Below, piece after piece: positions 33,950 to 41,158 of a DNA stretch of 64,000 nucleotides (the first letter of the stretch is position 1; every line of letters begins with the position of its first letter). The stretch is taken from contig NZ_BMML01000015.1 in NCBI RefSeq assembly GCF_014645815.1, positions 124,001 to 188,000 on the forward strand, in the 5' to 3' direction. A program made the translations under genes and the position numbers. Under the pieces are notes generated by a model. It did not search any database and had not been told where the DNA came from. It saw only the letters and a program-made list of their open reading frames with translations. This stretch comes from Streptomyces fuscichromogenes. GTDB taxonomy: Bacteria; Actinomycetota; Actinomycetes; Streptomycetales; Streptomycetaceae.

Positions 33950-34060
33950 CTAGCCGCCGCGAATCGGTGGAAGGTGACCGGTCGCCCGCAGCACTTCAAG
34001 GTGCTCACGGACCGGGGATGGAACGGCGCCGCCGTGCCGGTCGATCACGGCCGCGCCCAT
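33950..34060 (-). CDS. Possible 36-residue mini-protein
   Basis: ATG at 34060 to TAG at 33950 encodes MGAAVIDRHGGAVPSPVREH followed by LEVLRATGHLPPIRGG. An AAGGAG site lies about 20 bases upstream, rather far. Coding status is uncertain. It would be the first gene of the operon that begins near the operator at 34321. Confidence 0.3.
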   Translation of the reverse strand: MGAAVIDRHGGAVPSPVREHLEVLRATGHLPPIRGG

Positions 34061-34320
34061 CGCTTTCGTCGACTCACTGCCACTCCTTCAAACCGCTGAA
34101 CAGGGAAAACGCACTGCAAGGGGGACCTTGTCCCCACTCGCCGGCCGTTGCTCGCGGTCACCGGGCCACCTCGCCAGTCGGGCCGAAGCCCTGTCCCCTG
34201 GCCTTCACGGACGGTCTTGCAGCGCGCTCCGCCCTTTTTTGTGCATTTGTGCAGGTCAAGCAAGCGCGACAGAGGCGTTGTCCCGACGATTCGAGATGTC
34301 CGCTCCGGCGCAATCCATAG

Positions 34321-34344
34321 ACTGGACCGGTGGACCGGTCCAGT
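34321..34344. promoter_or_regulatory. GntR operator A (perfect palindrome)
   Basis: ACTGGACCGGT at 34321-34331 and ACCGGTCCAGT at 34334-34344 are exact inverted copies separated by GG. On the minus strand a TTGACT -35-like box lies at its upstream edge and TATGGA just downstream, so a bound repressor would block the promoter of the transfer/small-gene operon. Confidence 0.72.
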
Positions 34345-34413
34345 CAAGCGACAACTCTCCCTCGCATGAAGAGATCTGACGGTCTGTGCAGGTCGGTGGC
34401 GTGAAGGAGGGTC

Positions 34414-34445
34414 AAAAAAAGCTGGACCGGCGGACCGGTCCAGCT
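34414..34445 (-). terminator. gntR terminator that also matches the operator
   Basis: On the minus strand AGCTGGACCGG and CCGGTCCAGCT form an 11-bp stem with a TCCG loop followed by seven T, a classic intrinsic terminator 20 bases after the gntR stop. The same stem matches the operator palindrome with one mismatch in its inner part. Confidence 0.8.
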
Positions 34446-34465
34446 GGGTTATGGGTAATTCTGGG

Positions 34466-35182
34466 CTACATCGCATAGGTCTCCACCTGTTCGTAGTGAG
34501 GGGAAGGCGTGACCCCTTCCTCGCATACGAGCGGGCGACCCTCCTGGTCGTAGGCCGTGTGCAGAACCACGGCAACCGCCGTAGCTTCAGACAGGCCCAA
34601 GTGGTGGCGTTCGGTCTCAGTTGCCAAGCGGACCGTGATCACGTCCACCCCCTCTGAGGGGAAGCGGCCGGTCTGTCGGCGTACGTAGCGAGTCGTCCCC
34701 TCCGGAATGGGGGCGGTCTGCGCAAGCCGTGGGGAAGCTTCTGCGATCTCGGGTGGGAACCATGCTTCCGCGTAGCTGTGCGGACTCCCGTCCGGGAGCT
34801 GGTGAATTCGGATACGCCGCAGTGTTGAGACGCCCGGATCCATGCCCAGTACGGCGGCAACTCGTGCAGGTGGCTCCGCCCAATCGGGCTCGCCGACGCG
34901 GAGGAAGGGCATCCCGCCTGTGACACGGGCTGTGCCCGCCCGTCGTGCGCCCGCAGGGCGTGCGACGGGCGTCTCTGTCACGACGAAGCCTGTCCCCTGC
35001 TTGGCCACGACAACGCCATCGTTCCGCAGCACATCCATCGCCTTGATGGCAGTCGCGCGGGAAACCGACCATTGCTCTGCCAGATCGCGCCCTGAGGGCA
35101 CGGTCTCACCCGGCGCGAACTCGCCGGCGGCGATGCGGGCGCGCAGCGACTCCGCGATCTCCTCGTACTTCAGTAGCGCCAT
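34466..35182 (-). CDS. GntR/HutC-family regulator (KorSA-like)
   Basis: A 238-residue transcription factor. The N-terminal winged helix (residues 1-75: YEEIAESLRARIAAGEFAPG, SGRDLAEQWSVSRATAIKAM) and the C-terminal UTRA ligand domain (about 90-235) define the HutC subgroup. In pSAM2-type elements a GntR regulator (KorSA) represses the replication and transfer genes and its own promoter. Three copies of a GACCGGTCC palindrome surround this gene. The start at 35182 excludes 44 residues of promoter-region reading. It is divergent from the methyltransferase gene. Confidence 0.88.
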   Translation of the reverse strand: MALLKYEEIAESLRARIAAGEFAPGETVPSGRDLAEQWSVSRATAIKAMDVLRNDGVVVAKQGTGFVVTETPVARPAGARRAGTARVTGGMPFLRVGEPDWAEPPARVAAVLGMDPGVSTLRRIRIHQLPDGSPHSYAEAWFPPEIAEASPRLAQTAPIPEGTTRYVRRQTGRFPSEGVDVITVRLATETERHHLGLSEATAVAVVLHTAYDQEGRPLVCEEGVTPSPHYEQVETYAM

Positions 35183-35203
35183 GGCTGCCTCTCTGGTCCC
35201 TTG

Positions 35204-35224
35204 CTGGACTGGTCCACCGGTACA
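35204..35224. promoter_or_regulatory. GntR operator C (divergent promoter)
   Basis: CTGGACTGGTCCACCGGTACA matches operator A in reverse orientation with two mismatches. It lies between gntR and the SAM methyltransferase gene, so it probably mediates autoregulation and may also control the methyltransferase. Confidence 0.65.
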
Positions 35225-35239
35225 CAGCATACTGCCGCT

Positions 35240-36058
35240 ATGTCTAATTTCGGATTGGCTCCCTCCGTTCTGCGCTTCTACGGCGAGACTGTCGATGAGA
35301 GCAGGCGCCTGCACCGCTCAGCGGATGGACGTCTGGAACTGGCCCGGACCAAGGAGCTTTTGCGCCGTTACCTCCCGCCGACGCCCGCGAGCGTGCTGGA
35401 CGTCGGCGGCGGGCCTGGCGTGCATGCGGAGTGGCTGGTCAAGGACGGATACGCGGTCTCTCTGGTGGATCCCGTCCCCCGTCACGTGGAGCAGGCATCC
35501 GCCATCTGCGCGGCGTCTCTTGGAGACGCGCGAGCGCTGGACGCGAGTGACCACAGCTACGACGTGGTCCAGCTACTCGGCCCGCTCTATCACCTGCCCG
35601 ACGCCGCTGACCGCCGTATGGCACTCTCCGAGGCTCGGCGCGTAGTCAAGCCCGGTGGCCTGGTGGCCGCAGCGGCTATCAACCGGTATGCCTCGCTTTT
35701 CGAGCACGTCACGTATGCCCATCTGCACACTGAGCGCATGTACGAGCCGGTGTCCAAGATCCTCCGCACAGCAGTGCACGACGGCGACCACTTCACCCTG
35801 GCGTACTTCCATCGGGCAGAGGAACTTGCCGACGAACTTCGCGAGGCGGGGTTCACCCACGTCGAAGTGTTCGGGATCGAAGGGCCAGCCTGGTCCCTCG
35901 TCAAGGCGGTCGAGCAGCAGCCTGGCGACGGGCCTACCGATGACCTGATCGCCTCAGCCATGGCAGCCGCGCGGATGGCTGAGCCGTACCCGGAACTGCT
36001 CGCCGCAAGCTCGCACCTTCTCGCCATCGGGCGGGCTCCCGCTGGCGGTACCCCCTGA
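35240..36058 (+). CDS. Class I SAM-dependent methyltransferase
   Basis: A 272-residue methyltransferase with motif I VLDVGGGPGVHAEWLV near residue 53, an acidic end to strand 2 (VSLVDPV), DVVQLLGPLYHL at motif IV and VKPGGLVAAAAINRY at motif V/VI. The substrate is unknown. A CATACT -10-like hexamer ends seven bases before the ATG with no ribosome site, so the mRNA is likely leaderless. The gene is divergent from gntR across operator C. It is cargo or a regulator-linked function of the element. Confidence 0.8.
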   Translation: MSNFGLAPSVLRFYGETVDESRRLHRSADGRLELARTKELLRRYLPPTPASVLDVGGGPGVHAEWLVKDGYAVSLVDPVPRHVEQASAICAASLGDARALDASDHSYDVVQLLGPLYHLPDAADRRMALSEARRVVKPGGLVAAAAINRYASLFEHVTYAHLHTERMYEPVSKILRTAVHDGDHFTLAYFHRAEELADELREAGFTHVEVFGIEGPAWSLVKAVEQQPGDGPTDDLIASAMAAARMAEPYPELLAASSHLLAIGRAPAGGTP

Positions 36059-36322
36059 CCCACTCTCGGGTAGCTAACTCGCGGCGAAAGACGCAGGTCA
36101 GGTCCGATCGGGCGAGGCGCCGCCCGTCTCAGCTTCCGTCTCATTCACCCTCGTCCGACGCCGTCCGCAACGGTTCACATGTCGGACGAGGGTACGGGAA
36201 TGAACGAGGATGCAAGGCTTCTTGTCGCTAGGCCCCCTTCTCAGGTGGGCATCCTTCCTGTCATCCTTTAGTGCTGATCTCACGTTGGGCATAGTTGCTC
36301 AGGATGCGAACGGGGCCCCTGA

Positions 36323-36868
36323 ATGGGTGATCGCTACGGCAATTTCGATCCGGAACAACTGCCGTTGCCGCCTGAAAATTGGGATATCTCGGAGAATGAC
36401 AAGCGCCCGGAGGGCGCTTATGCGGGAGAATCTCCGGACCTGTCAGGTGACGCTATATCCGACGTGGCTCGTGAGAGTCTTCGTTACTACGGGCAAGTCC
36501 GTGACCGTTATCGACGAATGCATCGTATTAGTGAGGTCGCTTCAATCGCGGCAGGGGCATTTACTGTTGTTGCGGCGGGCCTTCGGGCGCCCGCCGCAAT
36601 AACTGTTGTCTGTGCAGGGGTTGGTGTGTTTATCGCAGGAATCCGTCAGGTATTTGACCCGCTTGACGAGTGGGCGCGAGCTGTTCAAGCTTGGACGACT
36701 TTGCGATCCTCGCTGGTGCGGTACGAGGTGGCTCGTGGAACGCCTGGCGAGAGTCGAGCAAGGCGGGCACTGCTCGATACCACGTTGAAGGTGTCGGAGG
36801 ATGACACTGATCGCTGGATCGCGGCAAAGAGGCGTGTCGCAAAGGAGCTGAAGACTCAGAACGGGTGA
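36323..36868 (+). CDS. SLATT/DUF4231-like two-helix membrane protein
   Basis: A 181-residue protein of lower GC than its neighbours. A polar N-terminus with a conserved-looking YYGQVRDRYRRMHRISEVASI helix precedes two membrane helices (about 72-88 and 91-107, with the Gly/Ala-rich turn between) and a C-terminal helical region with WTTLRSSLVRYEV. This matches the SLATT / DUF4231 pattern, in which two membrane helices are thought to form pores in nucleotide-activated defence or conflict systems. No nucleotidyl cyclase is adjacent. It is the last gene before attR, a typical cargo position, and its origin looks foreign. Confidence 0.6.
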   Translation: MGDRYGNFDPEQLPLPPENWDISENDKRPEGAYAGESPDLSGDAISDVARESLRYYGQVRDRYRRMHRISEVASIAAGAFTVVAAGLRAPAAITVVCAGVGVFIAGIRQVFDPLDEWARAVQAWTTLRSSLVRYEVARGTPGESRARRALLDTTLKVSEDDTDRWIAAKRRVAKELKTQNG

Positions 36869-37507
36869 CAGAGCGAGAGTGCTGTACCCGGTCTCAGTTG
36901 TGGTTTCAGTTGCCTTGCAATCCACCAGCGTCCCGAGTGGTCCGGCACAGTCGGAACTGGCTGTTGAGCAGGGAGGAAGCCCGATTCCTGGACGTCCGTG
37001 TACGCTCCCGGACTAAGATCCGACAACTTGTAATGCGTAGGTCGTCGGTTCGAATCCGACAGGGGGCTCGGACAAGGCGGGCCCCCCGCACGCAGGGCCT
37101 GTGAGCTGGTGTTCTCGGCCGCGCCCTCCGATGCCGGGCAGGTACGGCATCCACCCCGCACGGAGCGCCCGGCGGCCGGTGACGGCCGGCGCGTCGTGGG
37201 GCGGACGGCCGCCGGTCCCTTCGTCTCTCCCGGTGTTCCCGTGTTTCCCGTGTCTCCGTGTTTCCCGTGTTTCCGGCGCGGCCTCCCCGCCCGCCGAGCT
37301 GCTCAGGGGGCTCCGGCGATGCCCGGGGCGGCTCGTGCGTGAGAACCCTCATCCTCGAAACGGAACCTTGCCGCGGCTCAAACGCGTCGGTGGCCCGACG
37401 TAGCGTCCTCCGTGAGACACCCCGGTGACGCCGACAGGCCCCGGGACCGCATGGGGGCGTATCCCGCGTCGATCCGATGGGGATCCGGTTGGTAGGGAGT
37501 GGTATCG
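36869..37507. other. Right junction of the element and upstream region of the RiPP cluster
   Basis: About 640 bases without a gene. It contains attR at 37026-37069, a GTGTTTCCC short-repeat run near 37225-37275, a small CGTCGG/CCGACG hairpin at 37385-37400 and presumably the promoter of the RiPP cluster. Confidence 0.7.
37026..37069 (+). repeat. attR, 44-bp tRNA-Thr 3' end copy
   Basis: Identical to 18674-18717 from ACTTGTAATGCG to GGGGGCTC. Only the tRNA 3' half is present, with no acceptor 5' strand or D arm, so it is an att site and not a second tRNA. Confidence 0.95.
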
Positions 37508-38572
37508 GTGCGCTTCGGGCTTTCCTTTCTTCCTGACTGCACGCCGGAGACGAAATCTCCACAGACCTACTTCAGCGACGCGCTGGAGTTGTCGGTCCAG
37601 GCCGAGATGGGCGGTCTGGATTCGGTGAAGATGACCGAGCACTATCTGCACCACTACGGCGGCTACTGTCCCAGCCCCCTGGGTTTCCTGTCCGCCGTGG
37701 CCGCCCGGACGAAGTCCGTCAGGCTGATGACCGGCTGTGTTCTGCCGGTGTTCCACCACCCCGTTCAACTGGCCGCGGAAGCCGCCCAGGTGGACGCGAT
37801 CAGCGGCGGCCGGCTCGACGTGGGATTCGCCCGGGCGTATCTGCCCGACGAATTCGACGCGCTGGGCCTGGAGATGGACGAGAGCACCGACCGGTTCCGC
37901 GAGACCATCCGCGCGGTGCTGCGGATCTGGACCGAGGAGAAGGTCAGCGAGCAGACGCCGTTCTTCTCCTATCGTGAGGTGACCGGCCTGCCGCGGCCCA
38001 CCCAGCGGCCGCACCCGCCGGTGTGGGGCGCCGCGGTACGGACCCCGGAGAGCTTCACCTGGCTGGGCACGGAAGGGCTGGGGCTGCTGATCACCCCGCT
38101 GATCTCGCCGCACGAGTTCCGTGACCACCTCACCCTCTACCGCGACGCGTTCCGGACCGCGCACGGCGGCTCCGCGCTGCGGCCACGGGTCGCGGCCAGC
38201 CTGCCGCTGGTGGTCGCGGACACCGACGAGCGCGCGGAGGAGCTCGCCGAGACCTACCTGCGGCGCTACCTGGACGTGTGGGCGGAGGCCGTGAGCCCGT
38301 GGGACCGGCGGGAGTCCTCGGCCTACCGCGGCTACTCCGGGTTCGGCTGGATGCTGCGCGGTCTGCGGCCCACCACGCTCTACACCGAGGGCGGCGCGAT
38401 CGTCGGATCGCCGGCCACGGTCATCGAGCGCATCCGCGCGTTCAACGACCACATCGGCGGCGTCGACCAGATCCTGTGGCAGATCGATTTCGGCGCGATG
38501 CCGCTTCCCGAAGCTCGGCGGACCTTGGAGCTCTTCTGCGACAAGGTGCTGCCGGAGGTGAAATCGCTGTGA
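37508..38572 (+). CDS. LLM-class flavin-dependent oxidoreductase
   Basis: A 354-residue luciferase-like (alpha/beta barrel) enzyme. It shows an N-terminal RFGLSFLPD strand, the SVRLMTGCVLPVFHHPVQLAAEAA segment and AISGGRLDVGFARAY, all typical of the F420/FMN-dependent monooxygenase family. It could oxidise the RiPP product or act as a reductase, but the substrate cannot be told. The start at GTG 37508 is set by GGGAG nine bases upstream. It is the first gene of the cluster and lies 66 bases before the first precursor gene, in the same direction. Confidence 0.82.
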   Translation: MRFGLSFLPDCTPETKSPQTYFSDALELSVQAEMGGLDSVKMTEHYLHHYGGYCPSPLGFLSAVAARTKSVRLMTGCVLPVFHHPVQLAAEAAQVDAISGGRLDVGFARAYLPDEFDALGLEMDESTDRFRETIRAVLRIWTEEKVSEQTPFFSYREVTGLPRPTQRPHPPVWGAAVRTPESFTWLGTEGLGLLITPLISPHEFRDHLTLYRDAFRTAHGGSALRPRVAASLPLVVADTDERAEELAETYLRRYLDVWAEAVSPWDRRESSAYRGYSGFGWMLRGLRPTTLYTEGGAIVGSPATVIERIRAFNDHIGGVDQILWQIDFGAMPLPEARRTLELFCDKVLPEVKSL

Positions 38573-38638
38573 CCTGAGAGTGCGGCCGTGGCGATATCAC
38601 CGGTCAGAGAAATCGCAGCGGGAAAGGGGGTGAAAGAC

Positions 38639-38806
38639 ATGGAGGAATTCGACGAGTTGGTGCTGGACGACAGTGCCTTCGAGCTGGTGGACCTGGGCAA
38701 GGTGGTGCCCGCCTCGGTGACGGCCGGTTACGGCCTCACGGAGCTGTCCGCTTCCGGTGGCCAGAGCAGCTGTTGCTGCTGCTGCCCGTGCTGCTCCTGC
38801 ACCTGA
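38639..38806 (+). CDS. Thiazolylpeptide precursor 1 (GGQ form)
   Basis: A 55-residue precursor peptide. The acidic leader has the FDELVLDD and FELVDLGKV motifs and ends GYGLTELSAS, like thiopeptide leaders that end MTEVGAS. The C-terminus is GGQSSCCCCCPCCSCT. The eight Cys are expected to become thiazoles and Ser/Thr to become dehydro residues. The last residues align with GE2270/thiomuracin/kocurin cores at P8-C9-C10-S11-C12. The ATG at 38639 follows AAAGGGGGTG. An earlier in-frame ATG/GTG would add a leader-unlike segment. Confidence 0.92.
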   Translation: MEEFDELVLDDSAFELVDLGKVVPASVTAGYGLTELSASGGQSSCCCCCPCCSCT

Positions 38807-38883
38807 TCGGACACGGATTTCCGGTCCTGGTCTCCGGTGCGTTTCTCCCCTGTCGGAACCGAGCGGGAAAGGGGGTGAAAGAC

Positions 38884-39051
38884 ATGGAGGAATTCGACGA
38901 GTTGGTGCTGGACGACAGTGCCTTCGAGCTGGTGGACCTGGGCAAGGTGGTGCCCGCCTCGGTGACGGCCGGTTACGGCCTCACGGAGCTGTCCGCTTCC
39001 GGTGGCGCGAGCAGCTGTTGCTGCTGCTGCCCGTGCTGCTCCTGCACCTGA
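38884..39051 (+). CDS. Thiazolylpeptide precursor 2 (GGA form)
   Basis: A 55-residue precursor identical to the first one except for Ala instead of Gln three residues before the first core Cys (GGASSCCCCCPCCSCT). At DNA level only CAG versus GCG differs over the whole gene. The copy including its ribosome site is offset by exactly 245 bp, so a recent tandem duplication is evident. It lies directly before the maturation genes, separated by a hairpin. Confidence 0.92.
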   Translation: MEEFDELVLDDSAFELVDLGKVVPASVTAGYGLTELSASGGASSCCCCCPCCSCT

Positions 39052-39105
39052 TCCGGGTGCTGATCCTTCCGGCACATGTGCTCTAGCCGGTGCGTGTACG
39101 TGAAA

Positions 39106-39130
39106 GGGGACCGGGTGGCTCTCGGTCCTC
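39106..39130 (+). terminator. Attenuator-like hairpin after precursor genes
   Basis: GGGGACCG pairs with CGGTCCTC (one G-U) across a nine-base loop, 54 bases past precursor 2 and 42 before the next start. A leaky terminator here would give more precursor than enzyme transcript. Confidence 0.5.
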
Positions 39131-39172
39131 CTGCTGGCCAGTTGTCGACCAATTCACGAAGAAGCGGTGGTC

Positions 39173-41158
39173 ATGGAAGTAGATGTCGAGAAGGTGCGGC
39201 CGCGACTGCGCGGGGACGTCTACGTCATGCGCGTCCAGGAGGGTGCGTACATACGCAGCAACCTCGGCGGGTCGATGCTCAAGGGCGCGTCGACGTACGA
39301 GTGGATCCAGCGGATCGCGCCGATGCTGGACGGCACCCGGACCCTCGGCGAGCTGTGCGCGGCCGTGCCGGAGTCCAGCCGTGCCGCCCTGGCCAAGCTG
39401 ATCCTGCTCCTGCACGGCAAGGGGTACGTCAAGAACGTGCTGGACGACCGTCCGCACACGCTGACCCCCGACCTGGCCAGGACCTACGCGGCCAACATCG
39501 CCTTCGTCGAGTACTTCACCGATTCGCCGGAGCTCCGCTTCGAGCGCTACCGCGACAGCACCGTCGTGCTGGCCGGGTCCGGCCCGCTGTTGCAGGCCCT
39601 GGCCAACTCGCAGCTGCGCGCCGGTGTGCGCGCACCCGTGCTGGCGCCGTTCGCCGAGTCGCCGTTCGACCGCGACCGCGTCGCCGAGCACCTCGCCGCC
39701 GCGCGGGAACAGGACCCGGAGCAGCGGATCGGCTACCGGGACGGTGACGCCCGCGACCTCGGCCAGGTCGTGGCCGACGCCACCATGGTGCTGCACGTCG
39801 CGGACCGCCCCATGATCGACCGGGCCCGGTTGCTGCCCGTCGCGGCCGGGGCCGCGGGCGCCTCTTCCGCCCAGGCCGTGGTGGTGGGCGACGAGGCCTG
39901 GATCGGCCCGGTGACCGGCAAGGACGGCGACGCCACCGCCTGGGAGTCGGCCTGGCGGCGGCTGTGCGCGCTCGCGCCGGACACCGTCGGCGCGGATCTG
40001 CGCGACCATCCGGAGGCGGCGCCGAGCGAGTTCCTGCGCGGTCCCACGGTCGCGCTGGTCGCCAACCACCTGTGCTTCGCGGCGTTCCGGCATCTCACGG
40101 GGATCGACGAGGGCACGGGCGCCGATCACCTGGTCCGGTTCGACCTGGAGACGCTGGAGACCGCGAACCACGCCTTCGTGCCGCACCCGCTCGCGCTGCC
40201 CGCCGTCCCCGACGACCCGGCCCGGCTGTCCGCGCTGGCGGGCGCGGCACCCGTCGACGACGAGGAACTGGCCCGGCGCGCGGTGGACTGCGTCGACCCG
40301 CGGACCGGCCTGTTCGCCGAGATCACCGAGCGCGACTACGAGCAGCTGCCGCTGTTCGTCAGCGAGGTCGTGGTCTCCGACCCGGTCGGCCTGGCCGGCG
40401 GTCCGTTCCCGGTGCACGGCTACGGCGAGAGCGTGGTCGAGTCACGCCAGCGGGCGGTCCGGCGCGCCGTCGAGCGCTACGCGGCGGTCATGGCCGACCC
40501 CCGCCGGGGCGACCGGCTGCACGGCCTGGACGTGCTCACCGGGGAGCCGGTCGCGGTCGACGCCGCGGCGGTCCTCCCCGCGCCGACCGCCGCTTCCGGA
40601 CGCGACTGGTCGCAGGCCGTGCGGGCCGCCGTGGTCGCGCTCGCCGACGACAGCGTCGTCGCGGCACTGCCGACCGCGACCGGACCGCTGCCCCGGCTGG
40701 ACCTGGACGGCGCCGGACTGACCCCGCGCGGTGCGCGCTGCCTGAAGCTGCTGGAGATCGTCGGGCAGTCCGTCGAGGTCCACGATCTGTCCGGCCTGCT
40801 CGGGCTGCCCGCGTTCGCGTTCACCACCCCGCAGGGCACCGTCGCCTACGCGAGCGGTCTGGAGGCCGACGCCGCGCTGGAGCGGGGTCTCGAACAGACG
40901 CTGCTCGCCTACCAGTCCCGGACCGCCGACCAGCCCGGCTACGCGCCGGCGCCGGTACCCGAGCTGCCCGCCCACCTGCGGGGAGAGACGGGATCCCGGC
41001 CGGGCACGGGATCCCGGCCGGACTCCGTGACCCTGGAGGAGGCGGTGGCGGCGCTGACGCGGGAGGGCGGCCGCGTGGTCGCCGTACCGCTCGACCACGA
41101 TCCCTTCCTCGCCCGTACCTGTCCTTTCGTGGTGCGAGCCGTGGTCGTCCATGGCTGA
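39173..41158 (+). CDS. TOMM leader-binding ThiF/F-like cyclodehydratase partner
   Basis: A 661-residue protein of the azole-RiPP leader-binding type (as TbtF in thiomuracin). Residues about 5-90 form a RiPP recognition element (winged helix, YIRSNLGGSMLKGASTYEWI). An E1/ThiF-like Rossmann region follows (DSTVVLAGSGPLLQAL, near 125). Residues about 405-440 read HGYGESVVESRQRAVRRAVE, which resembles a degenerate YcaO nucleotide-binding helix. It presents the precursor to the YcaO enzymes. It is the only such protein in the cluster and probably serves both YcaO copies. The start is ATG 39173, overlapping the YcaO-1 start by eight bases at its end. Confidence 0.87.
   Translation: MEVDVEKVRPRLRGDVYVMRVQEGAYIRSNLGGSMLKGASTYEWIQRIAPMLDGTRTLGELCAAVPESSRAALAKLILLLHGKGYVKNVLDDRPHTLTPDLARTYAANIAFVEYFTDSPELRFERYRDSTVVLAGSGPLLQALANSQLRAGVRAPVLAPFAESPFDRDRVAEHLAAAREQDPEQRIGYRDGDARDLGQVVADATMVLHVADRPMIDRARLLPVAAGAAGASSAQAVVVGDEAWIGPVTGKDGDATAWESAWRRLCALAPDTVGADLRDHPEAAPSEFLRGPTVALVANHLCFAAFRHLTGIDEGTGADHLVRFDLETLETANHAFVPHPLALPAVPDDPARLSALAGAAPVDDEELARRAVDCVDPRTGLFAEITERDYEQLPLFVSEVVVSDPVGLAGGPFPVHGYGESVVESRQRAVRRAVERYAAVMADPRRGDRLHGLDVLTGEPVAVDAAAVLPAPTAASGRDWSQAVRAAVVALADDSVVAALPTATGPLPRLDLDGAGLTPRGARCLKLLEIVGQSVEVHDLSGLLGLPAFAFTTPQGTVAYASGLEADAALERGLEQTLLAYQSRTADQPGYAPAPVPELPAHLRGETGSRPGTGSRPDSVTLEEAVAALTREGGRVVAVPLDHDPFLARTCPFVVRAVVVHG

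Larger units (their letters stand above)
33787..34465. other. Leader region between the mini-gene operon and gntR
   Basis: About 680 bases without a convincing gene. It holds a weak 36-residue frame (listed separately), two copies of the GACCGGTCC-type palindrome, a T-rich run near 34235 and a long 5' leader for the minus-strand operon. Confidence 0.55.
18674..37069. mobile_element. Actinobacterial integrative and conjugative element in tRNA-Thr
   Basis: The element spans about 18.4 kb between two copies of a 44-bp tRNA 3'-end sequence. It has the full set expected of an AICE: tyrosine integrase and excisionase next to attL, a primase-polymerase plus DUF3631 ATPase for autonomous replication, TraB/FtsK double-strand DNA translocase, Spd-like spread proteins, SSB, and a GntR-type KorSA-like regulator. 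Cargo includes an orphan C5 methyltransferase, a SAM methyltransferase and a SLATT-like membrane protein. Nothing in the core modules is visibly broken, so it may still excise and transfer. Confidence 0.92.

Noticed and set aside
34045..34575. 176-codon minus-strand frame between gntR and the mini-genes
   Set aside because: It runs through the gntR terminator and operator and overlaps the gntR 3' end in another frame. Composition is not protein-like.
37026..37069. Second tRNA-Thr gene
   Set aside because: Only the 3' half from the anticodon loop on is present, with no acceptor 5' strand or D arm. It is attR.
38773..38883. N-terminal extension of precursor 2 from 38773
   Set aside because: It starts inside the core codons of precursor 1 in another frame. 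The duplicated ribosome site before 38884 shows the true start.
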